This document shows positions 25,576 through 36,897 of a stretch of 64,000 bases of DNA, in pieces. Origin of the DNA: Membranipora membranacea. Taxonomy: Eukaryota; Bryozoa; Gymnolaemata; Cheilostomatida; Membraniporidae. The notes under the pieces were generated by a model. That model was not told the origin of the DNA and did not search any database. It saw only the letters and a list, made by a program, of their open reading frames with translations. Location of the stretch: positions 21,390,001-21,454,000 of the forward strand of contig OU612075.1 in NCBI GenBank assembly GCA_914767715.1. The letters are read 5' to 3'. The stretch's first letter is position 1; the number at the start of each line of letters is the position of its first letter. Made by a program: the position numbers and the translations under genes.

Positions 25576-27501
25576 TGGGAAACACTTCAATCATTGAGCA
25601 CAGAACAACCTTAATAAATTTGAGTCCTTAGGTTAGATTTGGCAAACATCCACAACTGACATTTGTGAAACTGGCGATTATAAATATGTGATTATATAGA
25701 CTCTGTCCGTCTGTTGGTCCTGGCATAGACACCACAGCGAATGTAACACAGATAGACGAGCATGTCGACAGCCAGTTCTACAAACTCAACCATAGAGGTG
25801 ATAGACCATCCAACCCACAGTCCAAACGATCCACCTAATAATAAAAAGTAAGCAATTTTGAATATGATTAGACATGACTAGGGTACTAGTTATGGCCAAT
25901 TTGTTTCACAAACTAAAGCACTTGGAATCAAATAAAAATTATCAATTCATAAACAGTTTTTTAAACTTTTAACTGGGCCACTTTGAACGTGACTTAGTGA
26001 CTAGTTGTAGTCAATATGTTTCACAAACTAAGGCACTCCGAATTGACTTGGTGACTAGCTATGGTGAATATTCATACATTGAAGTAAATATAAAGAATTG
26101 AATAGCATAAATTTGAGAAATGCAGTGAGGCATGTCAGAAGATTCCTTGCTGATAGTTTCAGAACAACAAGGTCTTCCTCACTATCTAACCTTTTTGAGG
26201 TCTGAGGTGGGAAGTCTTAAAGAATGTGAACCTTGGGAGAGTTATGTGAGCTAATCTAATCTTATATATGGATTCCTCATGTCTTTTTACATCTATAGGT
26301 CCAAGTTCCCAATCTCTGTGACCATCATGTGAGGAATAATGACCTGGAATAGAAGTGCGGTCAGAACCCCGGTCAGAGTTTAAGGTCATCTATCTACTTG
26401 TCGAGGTTAAAGGTCAAGGTCATGAACTTACCGAGGTCAGAGGCGAACTGATAATCATCATAAATAGATATCTCCTGGTGATGGGACAATTCCATTGCTT
26501 CATAATATACATTCACTTGTAAGAAGTTTTCGCTAACCATCTCTTCAGTCTGAATGGGTTAAATATTTACATAGTGTGTTTTAATCGTTGGTTCGTCAGT
26601 ATCGGGTTTTAAAAGTGATGAAAATGTGACTACTTATATAGAGAAAATACAAAATTAGTAAAAACAGCTGCTGCCGAATTAAACCAAGACCTGCCAATCT
26701 TACCCGTTTTCCAAATTTCTCCTGATCTCTAGTGTCAACAAGACTCACAACATTATCTCCAATCCTGCGAAGTATTTCTGGATATTGCACCCTTAATGAG
26801 TTGACAGAGCCTTTCTACAATGGTAACATACACAATCAATTCATCTACAATTACATTACTATCATCATGCCTGAAATGAGTAGTAAACATATTAGTGCAA
26901 CAACAGCTAGTCAACTGGCAGCCTTTTAGCCGAGGAGGCCTGAAGGGAACTCATTATCTTTATAAATTGATACATATCATTTTTGTGTCATTCACTGATA
27001 CTCAGCACCAAGACCAAGTATGCATAGCCCTCTGTAAGTTCCTTACATGGTTTGAGTTACCAAATTAAAAGCTAATCTGCATCACATTAAGCTACATGCA
27101 CAAATTATATGATCTATAATTACTCACCACATATGAGTGTGATGGCCAGGAAGCTAATGAGACGCTTGTCTCAAAAACGGCTTCATTACAAGGATTGTGG
27201 CAGTATGCACAGGCTATAGTACCGTCTACATACATGTTGTTCACTTCTGTAAGACACTCGCCTGCAAAATAACAGCAGAAAGTGTTAGAGTGAGGTGGAA
27301 GAGATGGTCCTTGAATGATGCAAGTTCAGAATATTACAAATGCTTCGTTTCCTGTACAAGATAAATTACAGTTTGTGTTTACATTGTAAGGAAGTGAAGC
27401 ATAATTGAGTGGGTTGTGAAATCTGTCTGGGAACTCAAAACGATACAAGATATCACAACTTCTCAGTCCTGAAAACCTTCGCGTTCAATATTGTATGACA
27501 A

Positions 27502-27532
27502 CAGGGAGGGAGGGTGTATCCCGCCCTCCCTG
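27502..27532. repeat. CAGGGAGGG...CCCTCCCTG hairpin
   Basis: Short inverted repeat with a GGGAGGG core; a similar one is at 3787-3812. Confidence 0.5.
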
Positions 27533-27760
27533 ATATCTGGGTACATGAGATTGTCTTTTCTATTGTTGTGAGGGTATAACTCCAAATGGCGTTAATGTTA
27601 GCACTGAAGACTAAATATGATACGTAAATACAGGCTATACATACATCAAGCATAATTATTCTAAAAGTAAAATGCAATCTAAACAACTCCTTGGCCTGCA
27701 GATAGTTTTGCCTGCAGAAATAATGCAGCAGATTGCTTACCAGTTTCGCTGTCTGTATAG

Positions 27761-27780
27761 GAGGCTGGCTATCTGTATAG
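27761..27780 (-). repeat. 20-bp frameshifting insertion in ENaC-B
   Basis: The block gaggctggctatctgtatag interrupts what is otherwise a length-matched alignment with copy C. Its halves copy neighbouring sequence (gaggctggct recurs at 27791-27800; ctgtatag directly before), as in a local templated duplication. The exon becomes 180 nt instead of 160, so the frame is lost. Confidence 0.75.
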
Positions 27781-28489
27781 TTGCACATTGGAGGCTGGCT
27801 AGCGTCTGGGAAAACCGGGCTGCCATCTTGGAAAGGCACTGTGGGGTCATAGCAGTGACATCTGGATATGACTTCACGCTGACGGCAGGTATTGAGACAG
27901 GTTGTTAGTGAGTAATCCACCTGAGGGTGATGAACATCACATAGTAATACTCACAACGCAAAATGTCAACAACCATATGGATCTGAGTTGAAAGGTTTAG
28001 TAGGGAGAAATTCATCACAAATATGATAATGTGCGATTCCCAGACTTTTATTTGCTAACAGTCCAAACTTAGCCATGTCAAGTGACCACTTCTTTTGTTT
28101 GTGACAATAAAAAAGAGTGGCAGCATGACACGGCTTGTCCATTCCAAGATCACTCTGGTTCAAGCAGGTGTTGTAAATGTTTGTGGTCAAAGAACTTGAT
28201 CTCACACTGTCATAATGAAGCTTGATTATAACATGTTGTCACAGAGTAAGGATATAGATTCTTACTCTGTGATGTTGTCTAAGTCAATTTGTATTAGATA
28301 ATGTTGATGTATATGCTTTGGCCCAGCTATGAGTAGATTGTACTAGAGAACGCCTCAAAACAGGGCTTGACTCATAGTTTTTACCTGATAAGACCTGTGT
28401 GATACACAGTGGTATGAGCATTACTGAATGTTGTACTGTACTTTACAATCTCTGTCACCTGTGTCCGTTTCACATATAACTAATGAATG

Positions 28490-28572
28490 ATCCGTGGATT
28501 GATGGATGGATGGGTGGGTGGGCGGATTGATGGACAGGTGGGTGGGTGGCTGGGCGGGCGGGCGGATTGATT
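28490..28572. repeat. GGAT/GGGT/GGCG tandem repeat
   Basis: Degenerate tetranucleotide tract in the ENaC-B intron at the position equivalent to the GATTGGTT tract of copy A. Confidence 0.75.
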
Positions 28573-29443
28573 GATCATTGCAACTCACCTGGTGTTTCTC
28601 ATGATAAATGTTATCAAAATTATCCACGCTGCTCGTACAATTGCCAAATCTTCCGGATAGTCTCTCAATCTCCTTCTGATATGAGTGAATATAACGGAAG
28701 ATATCAGGAATTCAGGAGGAAGATCATCTGTGAACATGAGACTCTGCAAAATAATATTATACAGCTCATAGCAGCAAACATGGTGCTGAAAGCTGAGCAC
28801 TCCACAATCCGATCTTCGCAGTAAAAGTTTTGGGGACAAAGATAATTAGTCTGTACAATCATTTATTAGAATGGTTGCAGCAGTATTTGCACACATTGTT
28901 TTACATTTTTTATACCAATGTTGACTAGAGAGTTTGCCTGGACAGACACAGCCCCTTGACCCGGAAATGGCATCACTGTCTGATTATGAATGACTATTTG
29001 AGCTCCCACAGCTTCACAAACTATTGGTATATACTCAACATAGATAATAAATGAATATCCTGAAACTAAAGATAAGTCTGGATTTGAGTTGTCTCCTCTG
29101 GTATGAAGGTAAATATTTACCTCTTACCAAATAAAGTTGTATAACAAAAAAAAGACCAGAGACTTATTTTAGTTGAGTACGTTGACTGCACGTTTTAGAG
29201 ACCCACCGTATTCTGGGCCGGCTACGCTTGAGTGCCTCAGTCCTCCTGGGTATTTAGATGTCTCCACGTAGTTATCAGGTTTACGACCGGAATTCAATGT
29301 GACACAGTTACCGAATCGATTATCTCTGATGTAATAGAAATCTCCCTCATTGCATGGCTCACCACCGAAGGAGCAGAAGAGAGCAAAGTCTCCTGCATTA
29401 TGTCCGAGCTCTGAAAACTGGCTGTCATTCAAGGCTGCGTATT

Positions 29444-32400
29444 CTACAAAATATCACCATTATGTTTAGTTGGAGTTGTCTCCGCATGAAGTCCTTTTGG
29501 AGGCCACCATATTTGGCTCTCAGTTTGCAGGCAGGTGAACTAAAACTTGAGCAGTAACGTAGGCCTTTAGAAGTTAGCAGACCTTTGAAACTTTCATTAA
29601 TTTCATCAATAATATAACGTTATACCAACAAAACAACGCAATTGGCTTAGTAATGTTTTATTGAGCTTAAATTTGTACAATTATATCTCAGTTCTCTACA
29701 TTTAACCAATGACTATGACATGACACTCCCGCTGTTCCCTGTCCACAGCAATTCAAGCGTGAAAACGAGTGTTTCCCATTTTAGGATGCTGTGCTCGCGT
29801 GCTCTGTTTATATAAGATTACAATGTAGAAATGATTTCTTTCTGCAGACATAGCCTTACTTATTTCAGATTTGCCTGAGAATGGTTCATGCAATTCTCTT
29901 GATTTTTTTTACATGTGTTACCAGAACATATGGGCCACAGTCTAGGCATTTATTCATGTAGTCAGTCAATGGATTTTGCAGATATATTTGATTTAGTGGC
30001 TAACATTCCTTTGTGAGATGAGTAAGACAAGGTACACACAATACTAGATAGCCCTTACATCAAACAAAGTTTCCTATGACCAACAGTCATTTTAAGCTGA
30101 CCTAAGGAAGGTGTCAGATTTATGAAATTTGTCATTCACAAGCTGAAAACTAGATAAAAACAGCCCAAAAACAGCCTTCTTTTCTCCCTCCCCCTCCCCC
30201 TCCAACATAATCTTTTTGTGAACCATGAAAATAATCATTATTACCAATCACCTCAATCAAGATATTCACTTGAGAACATTTGCTCCAATTTAAGAGGTAA
30301 ATGTGGCTATAGAGACGGCCCAGAAAGTGTCCAGTTCATAGCGCCATATGGACATGTCTCTTCTATACATATGTTAAGCAAAAATTACCCAACCATCTGC
30401 ATGAATGATGGGGCCTTTATTTTAGATTGAGCTTAGCGTTATAACATGAAAACTCAGGTCCATACTCTAGTACTCAACTACATCAGTGAAACTCCACCCA
30501 TAATCTCAGCTATCATATAGTTAACCTACCAGGCGTTTAGTCGCTGGCAAAATAGTAAGTGGTAAGATCACCACAGTTGCATTTATATCACCTTCCCTTG
30601 GTAGTCAAACTATCGTTAGTCATGTTTCCCCTCAAACGCTATGATAAGGCCAATGTCACTTAGTTGATCCTATAGTGTACTTTATAGTTTTTTACCAAAT
30701 CTTGCAATAAGATCCTACGATATCCTCTCGAGTAAGATCCATACTAACTCGATACTCAAAAAATTTGAATTCATTTTCAAAGAAACTGATCCGTGCATTG
30801 ACAAAGACTGCACTTATTCAGTAATATTGATAGTCCATGTTTAGATGTGCTGAGTAACTGTGGTGCACAAATGGACAAGATCTGATGCCACAAAACAGAA
30901 AGCTTCTCCAAGTCACCCACTGCTAACACATTTCAATACTACTCTTTAGGAGGCCGTCAAATTCATTTGGATTTTTTATCACCCTGAAGACTGAAATAAC
31001 TAGATAACACATTTATTTACATGGATCTACTTTAAGACATGCAAATACTAGTTTTTGATGTAAAGAGAACTGTTTATCTGAGTAAGTCTTGTGTGTCAAA
31101 ACATCTTAAAGTTTGTAAAGATTGCTAAAAAAAATCCTCAAAACTCAAAATCACTTGTTAGTAATCATCACATGATTTTGATTTTTACATCATTGAGATG
31201 CCTGAAATGTCTAGATCTAAAATATTTTTATTTGAAGTTTCAGTGAAATTTGGAAATACATAATTTTCATGAAAAACAAACAGGCTACCTGTGTAAATTT
31301 TGAATTTCCTATTGAAATTCTATTGAAAGCCACTAATCATAAAGCTCATAATTGAAGCGTAACACTCGTTTTCATGCGCCGCTTGCCTATTCAACTGAAG
31401 ACCGCAGTTTGATAGGAGTGTCATATCTTAGTATTTATAATCTTTGATTTAACTCTCCGAAACTTTGAACTGAAGTTAGAGAAAGTACCTTAGCCAGTCA
31501 TCAAAATTAAATAACAACGTTATTATGCGATGTAATGCAATGTAAGCATTTCTGTTAACATAACAAAGCGAGTGGCTCAGTGGTGTTTTTATTGTTCTAG
31601 CATTCATTCCATTATATCTAAAGAATTAGAGTAATTTACACACAGAACTCTAAAACTTTGAACATTGAGTAGCCGAAAATGGAAAAAGCGGCCACTGAAA
31701 TTACCAGGATACTGACCCAAGCATCTTAACCATCCCTGGAATCATTGGACTCGTGCTTACTTGGCTCTTTTATTCATCCACTATCAGAGAATAAGGTTAT
31801 TGTAGATTTTATGACTTGATTCATTGTTGTTATATAGAAACATCGCTCACAATGATACAAAATGTGAAGCGGCTGAGCGGCGAGGTACTGTATTCTCATG
31901 AATTTATTAATTTTTTTATGACTTTATTGGCATTTATGATTTATTATTTATCAATTTATCATCGAAGTGGAATTATAGCTGCCTAGCTAAACAAAAAACC
32001 TGCTCGGTCCTTCCTCCCTACTTGTCTGTGTTGTGAACAAGGTCGTTATCTCCCCTTTTGTAGAGTTTAAGTTTGTGGTGAAAAAAGTAACTATAGTATT
32101 CTAGGTTAGCCTGGGCAAGCTGTCGGAGCTGGCACCCACCCCCGATAGCCTGACCAGGCTAATTATAGTTGATCCCTGGATATCTTAAGTGTATATTCTG
32201 TCTATTGCTACAGCATATTAAGGGCAGGCAGGCAGGGTATTTGATGCTACTTGCAGTGGGAAGAGATCATCTATATAGACAATGTGCGGATTAAGGTAGA
32301 TTGCCATTTCAGTTTTGGCAGCTCGCTGCACACCCAGGATTAGGAGGTCTCTATGGCCTCACCTCTAGGATGCATTCTAGTTTTCAAGGATGTATCACAT

Positions 32401-32619
32401 TCTCAGTATGAGGATTTAGGGCACCTTGCGTCCCTCTTAAGGGGCAGCCCAATCTTCTGCTTCTTACTAAACAGCATGGTAGATCAAGTTTAATCCAATT
32501 GCCTACATACCAGTTGCTCCCTTCCACTAGACCTGTGGATCGGGAGCAACTCCGAATACAGGCAAATGGACCAACTGGGTCTAAGATTAAGGTGGAGGAG
32601 AGACGACTATATTGTTTAC
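29444..32619. other. Long intron of ENaC-B
   Basis: 3.2 kb, against about 420 bp in copy A and 260 bp in C at the same place. It holds a short hairpin element (32105-32162). The rest shows no coding character; an unrecognised insertion is likely. Confidence 0.5.
32105..32162. mobile_element. Short hairpin element
   Basis: TTAGCCTGGGCAAGCTGTCGG and its inverted partner GATAGCCTGACCAGGCTAA mark the same family as 20758-20832. Confidence 0.6.
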
Positions 32620-33699
32620 CATAGATGAGAGTATTGAGAAGCTCATTCCGATATTTGGCTTGCTGACTTTGAGTTGCGGCGCTTTTTTCTCAGGCAGTCT
32701 CTACGGAGTTGTAGATGTTGATATGTTCTGCTATGCAAACATCTTTTTTCCTACTATGGTGTTGTAGTTACAAATAGTAACAGCTAAAAAATACAAAAGT
32801 AAGTTAAGATTCGAACGCGATGTGAATCATCAATGCGTTAGAAGAGATACACACTATTCTGTTGTGTCGGACTGAGCATGTAGGGCCATCTAGACTGTAA
32901 CTCTGTAATATACCAGTTTTCACAATAATTATCATTGCATCAACTTTTAATGATACACCACAACATATCTGTTCATTATTGAACGTTAAGCTTTTCAAAA
33001 CCCAGTGTAAATTGTTTTCTACTTTTGTTTGATTAAGTATTGCTTGGTTATTTCTCAAAGTTTTCTTTTTTGGCATATTCTTAGAAAACAACCCTATTGA
33101 TCAAGTTTAATTTTTACCTGATCAAACTTTACCACTATGTATCTGTATCCTGTATCTGATTTGGCTTACATGGGAATACCTACTTCTGACGTTCTCCAAG
33201 TCATTATAAGCAGGTACGAATGTAGGACTAACAAAACTAGTGCAACCAGGGAGATAACTCCCCATATCACCTTTTTTAATATTCCTGCAAAAAATAGCAA
33301 AATAATGATTAAATAGATTGTAGTGTAAAAAAAGCTGCCAATTACTGGCAAGTAAAATATTCAATTGTTTACATAATATTTCATGTCATTTTAAAAAAAA
33401 TCAAATAAACCCTATTACTGTCTATCAGTAAAAAGCTAGATACAGATCACAGCACACAAGCTCCAAATCGTTGGGGAAAATCATAATCAGATAAAATCTA
33501 TCAATTAACTACAATGAACCATGCAGTAGATAGTTTAATACCTGATTGCAGTGAGCAATCTCGAAGTATATTTAGTTGAAAAAATTCATTTTTTTCTTTA
33601 CCATTATTATTATTACTGTTTGCGACATCCAAGGGCGTTTTTATTTTTAGAGGCTTGCACCTCTTTGTATCTGTAAATATCTCTGGAGAGAGAGTAACA

Positions 33700-33744
33700 G
33701 ATTAAACAAACAAACAAACAAACAAACAAACAAACAAACAAACA
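33700..33744. repeat. (AAAC)n microsatellite
   Basis: About eleven perfect AAAC units, close to the donor of the ENaC-B exon 33757-33901. Confidence 0.85.
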
Positions 33745-34452
33745 TAACATTATTACCTGAGGCAAAATAAACATGAGGGATTCCGTGTGAAGTTGTCTTC
33801 TCATTAAAGCCTCTCAGTAATAGATCAGCAGTTAGGAGTATAGTAGTACTACTACCTGACATCGGACGGCTGACTGACTCATTGTGGTTAGGTCCTAGGG
33901 ACTAAATAAAGATTTATCTGTTTGAATATTATTGTGTCATCAAACAGCAGGGAATACTAACCCTACCCACCTGTTAGAGGCAGCAATTATCACCCTACAT
34001 CTACTTAGGTTCAGAGGCTATAAACAAGGCTATATTGACTATTTATTGCATTGTCAGATATAAAATATGTTTGGCCCTAAAATTAAACTGATGAGAACTC
34101 ACCAAGTCATCACTCACCGAGTCATCTCCAGCTGTCCTCAGCCGTCCTGAAGAAGGTAAATTGAACCCATAAATCTGCTTCTCTTCTGGATCCCAGGCGT
34201 TAAACGGAGTTATATCTGTTTTTTGGTCAGGTACCGGTTGAGGTGTCTGCTGAGACTGTCCCATGCTGGTACATCTGTGGTCTGTGTCTGTCTGTGTCTG
34301 TCTCTGAGGATAGTATGCAGATGTCTGGAGTTTATATATCCTCCTACAGTTAGGTGAAGTCAGGTGGCGTACATACTACATAGACTTAATAATAATATTA
34401 TAATAGTAACATTATAATATTGCAAAGTCTATGGGAGCATAATGTAACTAAA

Positions 34453-34540
34453 CTGACCATAGAGAACAAATAGACCATAGCGCTAAGCGCGAAATAACTT
34501 TTGCGTTATCGATTGGCAGTCTGATATTCTCTATGGTCAG
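34453..34540. mobile_element. 88-bp MITE-like element
   Basis: Perfect 14-bp terminal inverted repeats CTGACCATAGAGAA / TTCTCTATGGTCAG. No coding capacity. It lies in the first intron of the ENaC-B pseudogene. Confidence 0.6.
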
Positions 34541-36216
34541 TACCGATCAAAGTCATGTGACTTTTGTCAGACTTTATAGGAAGTATACATCTTTGTCAAT
34601 TCAGATGGAGTTCAAATGCCATTCAAACCTTACAGAAGCTTAAAAAAATTGAATTTTCCCCCAGAGAATATTCCCATGCTTGCACGTCTTCAAGCCTCTC
34701 TCTACTGAGGGTGGCTATTAAAATGGAACTTTAGTTGACTTCATTGATATAGTGTGATTGTGTAGCATTGAGGTATTACCAGCTCAGCAATTAGCAGGGT
34801 TTGTGCTTTTGGTTCAAGTTCAAGTCTTTAGATGTCAAACCACATAAAAATACTATCAAGCTGTAACAGCTTATAAAATTCGCTGACAGCTGAACCAGTT
34901 ATCATATCATCAAGAGTATATATTATCGATTATATTAATTTATAATAATTTATTTAAGTGGTTCTCAAACCAGTATCAAAAATCCTTGCAAAATGGCAAT
35001 TTCGCGCCACAAAATGTCAAGAATGGTAGTATTCCTACAAGAGCATTGCAAGATTTGTAGACTCTTGAGATTTCCTTTGGCCATTGTGAACCAGAACTAT
35101 TATAGCGTATCATCTTAAATCAAACAATCACCATTTTTCATTATTACCTAGTTTTTGTGGGCCAAAGAACTATATCAAAGTATCAAGGATCAAAGAATGA
35201 CCTCCTACTTATCGTTATGAGAAGCCGATCGAAGATTGAGAGGGAATGCCTTGATCAAGGAGACAATGGTGCCTGGTGTCCTGCGATCAATAATCCCAAT
35301 TGAGTTGGCTGAAAGAACAGACTCACCTACCACCCCAATTAAAATAGTCTGGAACTATCGCCAAGATGAATCTTACAGTTGAGATGTGTGTGCTAGAACT
35401 CACGCGATGATTAAAGTATATAAGTGCATCATAGAACTTAACCCAGTTCATTGGAGCAACACCCCTTTAAACCAAAGATGGGTCGCTGAACTTCTATTCA
35501 AGGCTATTCAAAGAGTTTGCAACAACTAGCTAGATCCCTATATAACCTAACATAACCGATCACATACCAGGACAAACTGTAGGTCTGATCGGTCGTCCAA
35601 TCAGTCAGCAGAGAGGTGTAAGCTTGAACTCTCTGTCGGTAGTCTTTTCTCTGCTGCATGTATGATAAATGGCTGTTGGTTATGCTGCTGCGTGTCAATT
35701 GGAGTTTTGATTCCCCGCTTAAATTATACTTAACTAAGGCCTCTGGCTAAGGATAATTGGATAACGGGTTGTCAAGGATTTAAATAGCTATTATAAATTG
35801 AGCACTGCTGGTATGTCTGGTTCAATATTCTATAATAGTAATATAATGTAATAGCATAATGGTATAATTTGCGCGAACAATAACTATTGGTACCTTTTCA
35901 ATAAATCGATGCTGAGCATTCTATTATGGTATCTGGATGACCGCGATATGCGATATGCTTAGGCGCAGACAAGGATGTCATAATATCTGTTATGATTCCA
36001 AATTAAACCGTCCCTTTTAATAAATGGCTTACCTGTGTTATGACCATGAGGTGATTCTGAAACAACAATCTTTGTTCTGGGTAATCTCAGAGTTGTCTCC
36101 CCTTGTCTGAGTGATCTAAGAGTTGTTTGCCCTCGTTCGGGTGAGCATCCTCTGGTATAGAACTCAATCTAATTCCCAGATCCAGTGTCCCCTCTAGAGA
36201 TGCTTCTCCTTCTCAT

Positions 36217-36897
36217 GTCAGCTCGTTATTACGGCTGTTTTTAACAAACTTGTAAAATGTGATCATCTCAAATTCACTTTGATTAGAGAAATCCTCAATC
36301 TAACGCCTATACAAACTCCTCTGGTAAATCAGCCAATTTTAAAATGAACAGCTTATTTTGTGGACAGGGCTATTCCATGTACAAATGATAAGTTATATAA
36401 GTGATGTGATAAAATACTCTTATTGTACTTCACCAAGTCCAGGGCTTATATTATCAACTTCAACTAGCACATAGGCAGCCTACCGCGCCACAAACCCTCC
36501 ACCTCCCCCTCTTCCTACCCCTCCCCCTCATGCTACAAACTATTGTCAGGTTCACACACAAAAAAACTGCTATCTACGACACTTAATAAAGTTTTTGTGC
36601 ATTTTTTGATACAACCAATGCTTTATTGATACTAAATAAATACTTTTTGTTATGTACGACGATTATTGTTCTGCTACAAACAGCCAAATTCATTTTAGAA
36701 AGTACCTCAATTAATGAGCACATACAGCATCTATTAAATACATACATTTAACATTTTGAATCAAACTTGAATGACTTACTCTTATTTGTGTGCATTTTTT
36801 TCTATTCGGTTCCTTTTAATATTTTGACCACAATACCCATATTGACTCATGAGGATAGCTAAATAATACATATTATTTTATACAACCATAAAAGTGA
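36217..36897. other. Intergenic DNA between ENaC-B and ENaC-C
   Basis: Carries the ENaC-C 3' UTR with its poly(A) signal at 36622-36627 (minus strand), which lies in sequence homologous to the copy A 3' end. Pyrimidine-rich stretches near 36495-36530. No gene seen. Confidence 0.5.
36622..36627 (-). promoter_or_regulatory. Poly(A) signal of ENaC-C
   Basis: AATAAA on the minus strand, about 270 bp after the stop, in sequence related to the copy A signal region. Confidence 0.6.

Larger units (their letters stand above)
23154..25691. other. Intergenic DNA between ENaC-A and ENaC-B
   Basis: Contains the ENaC-A promoter region, the ACAT microsatellite, the 1.4-kb palindrome and a perfect 18-bp hairpin (25491-25547). 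ORFs here are shadows of palindrome arms. Confidence 0.5.
25692..36216 (-). pseudogene. DEG/ENaC-family channel, copy B, decayed pseudogene
   Basis: Counterparts of all 13 exons of copy A are recognisable: 36216-36033, 34264-34118, 33901-33757, 33284-33170, 32783-32620, 29443-29207, 29059-28905, 28675-28589, 27920-27741, 27261-27128, 26814-26704, 26549-26432, 25834-25692. Lesions: exon 1 stops at codon 16; the TM1 exon is 35 nt shorter than in A and C, with a TAA and a damaged donor; the next exon is 164 nt instead of 162 with an in-frame TAG after VTICNYNTIVGKKMFA; and the Cys-rich exon carries a 20-bp insertion (27761-27780) that shifts the frame. The donor after 28905 is also weakened. Late exons still look well conserved (GSFGLWVGWS pore segment, EYAALNDSQFSELG), so decay is fairly recent or those exons take part in conversion. 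A truncated protein cannot be excluded, but no functional channel can be read. Confidence 0.85.

Noticed and set aside
18964-29557. Plus-strand ORFs such as 19000-19182, 29232-29414 and 41977-42159 that look conserved
   Set aside because: They are antisense shadows of the conserved 237-nt ENaC exon.
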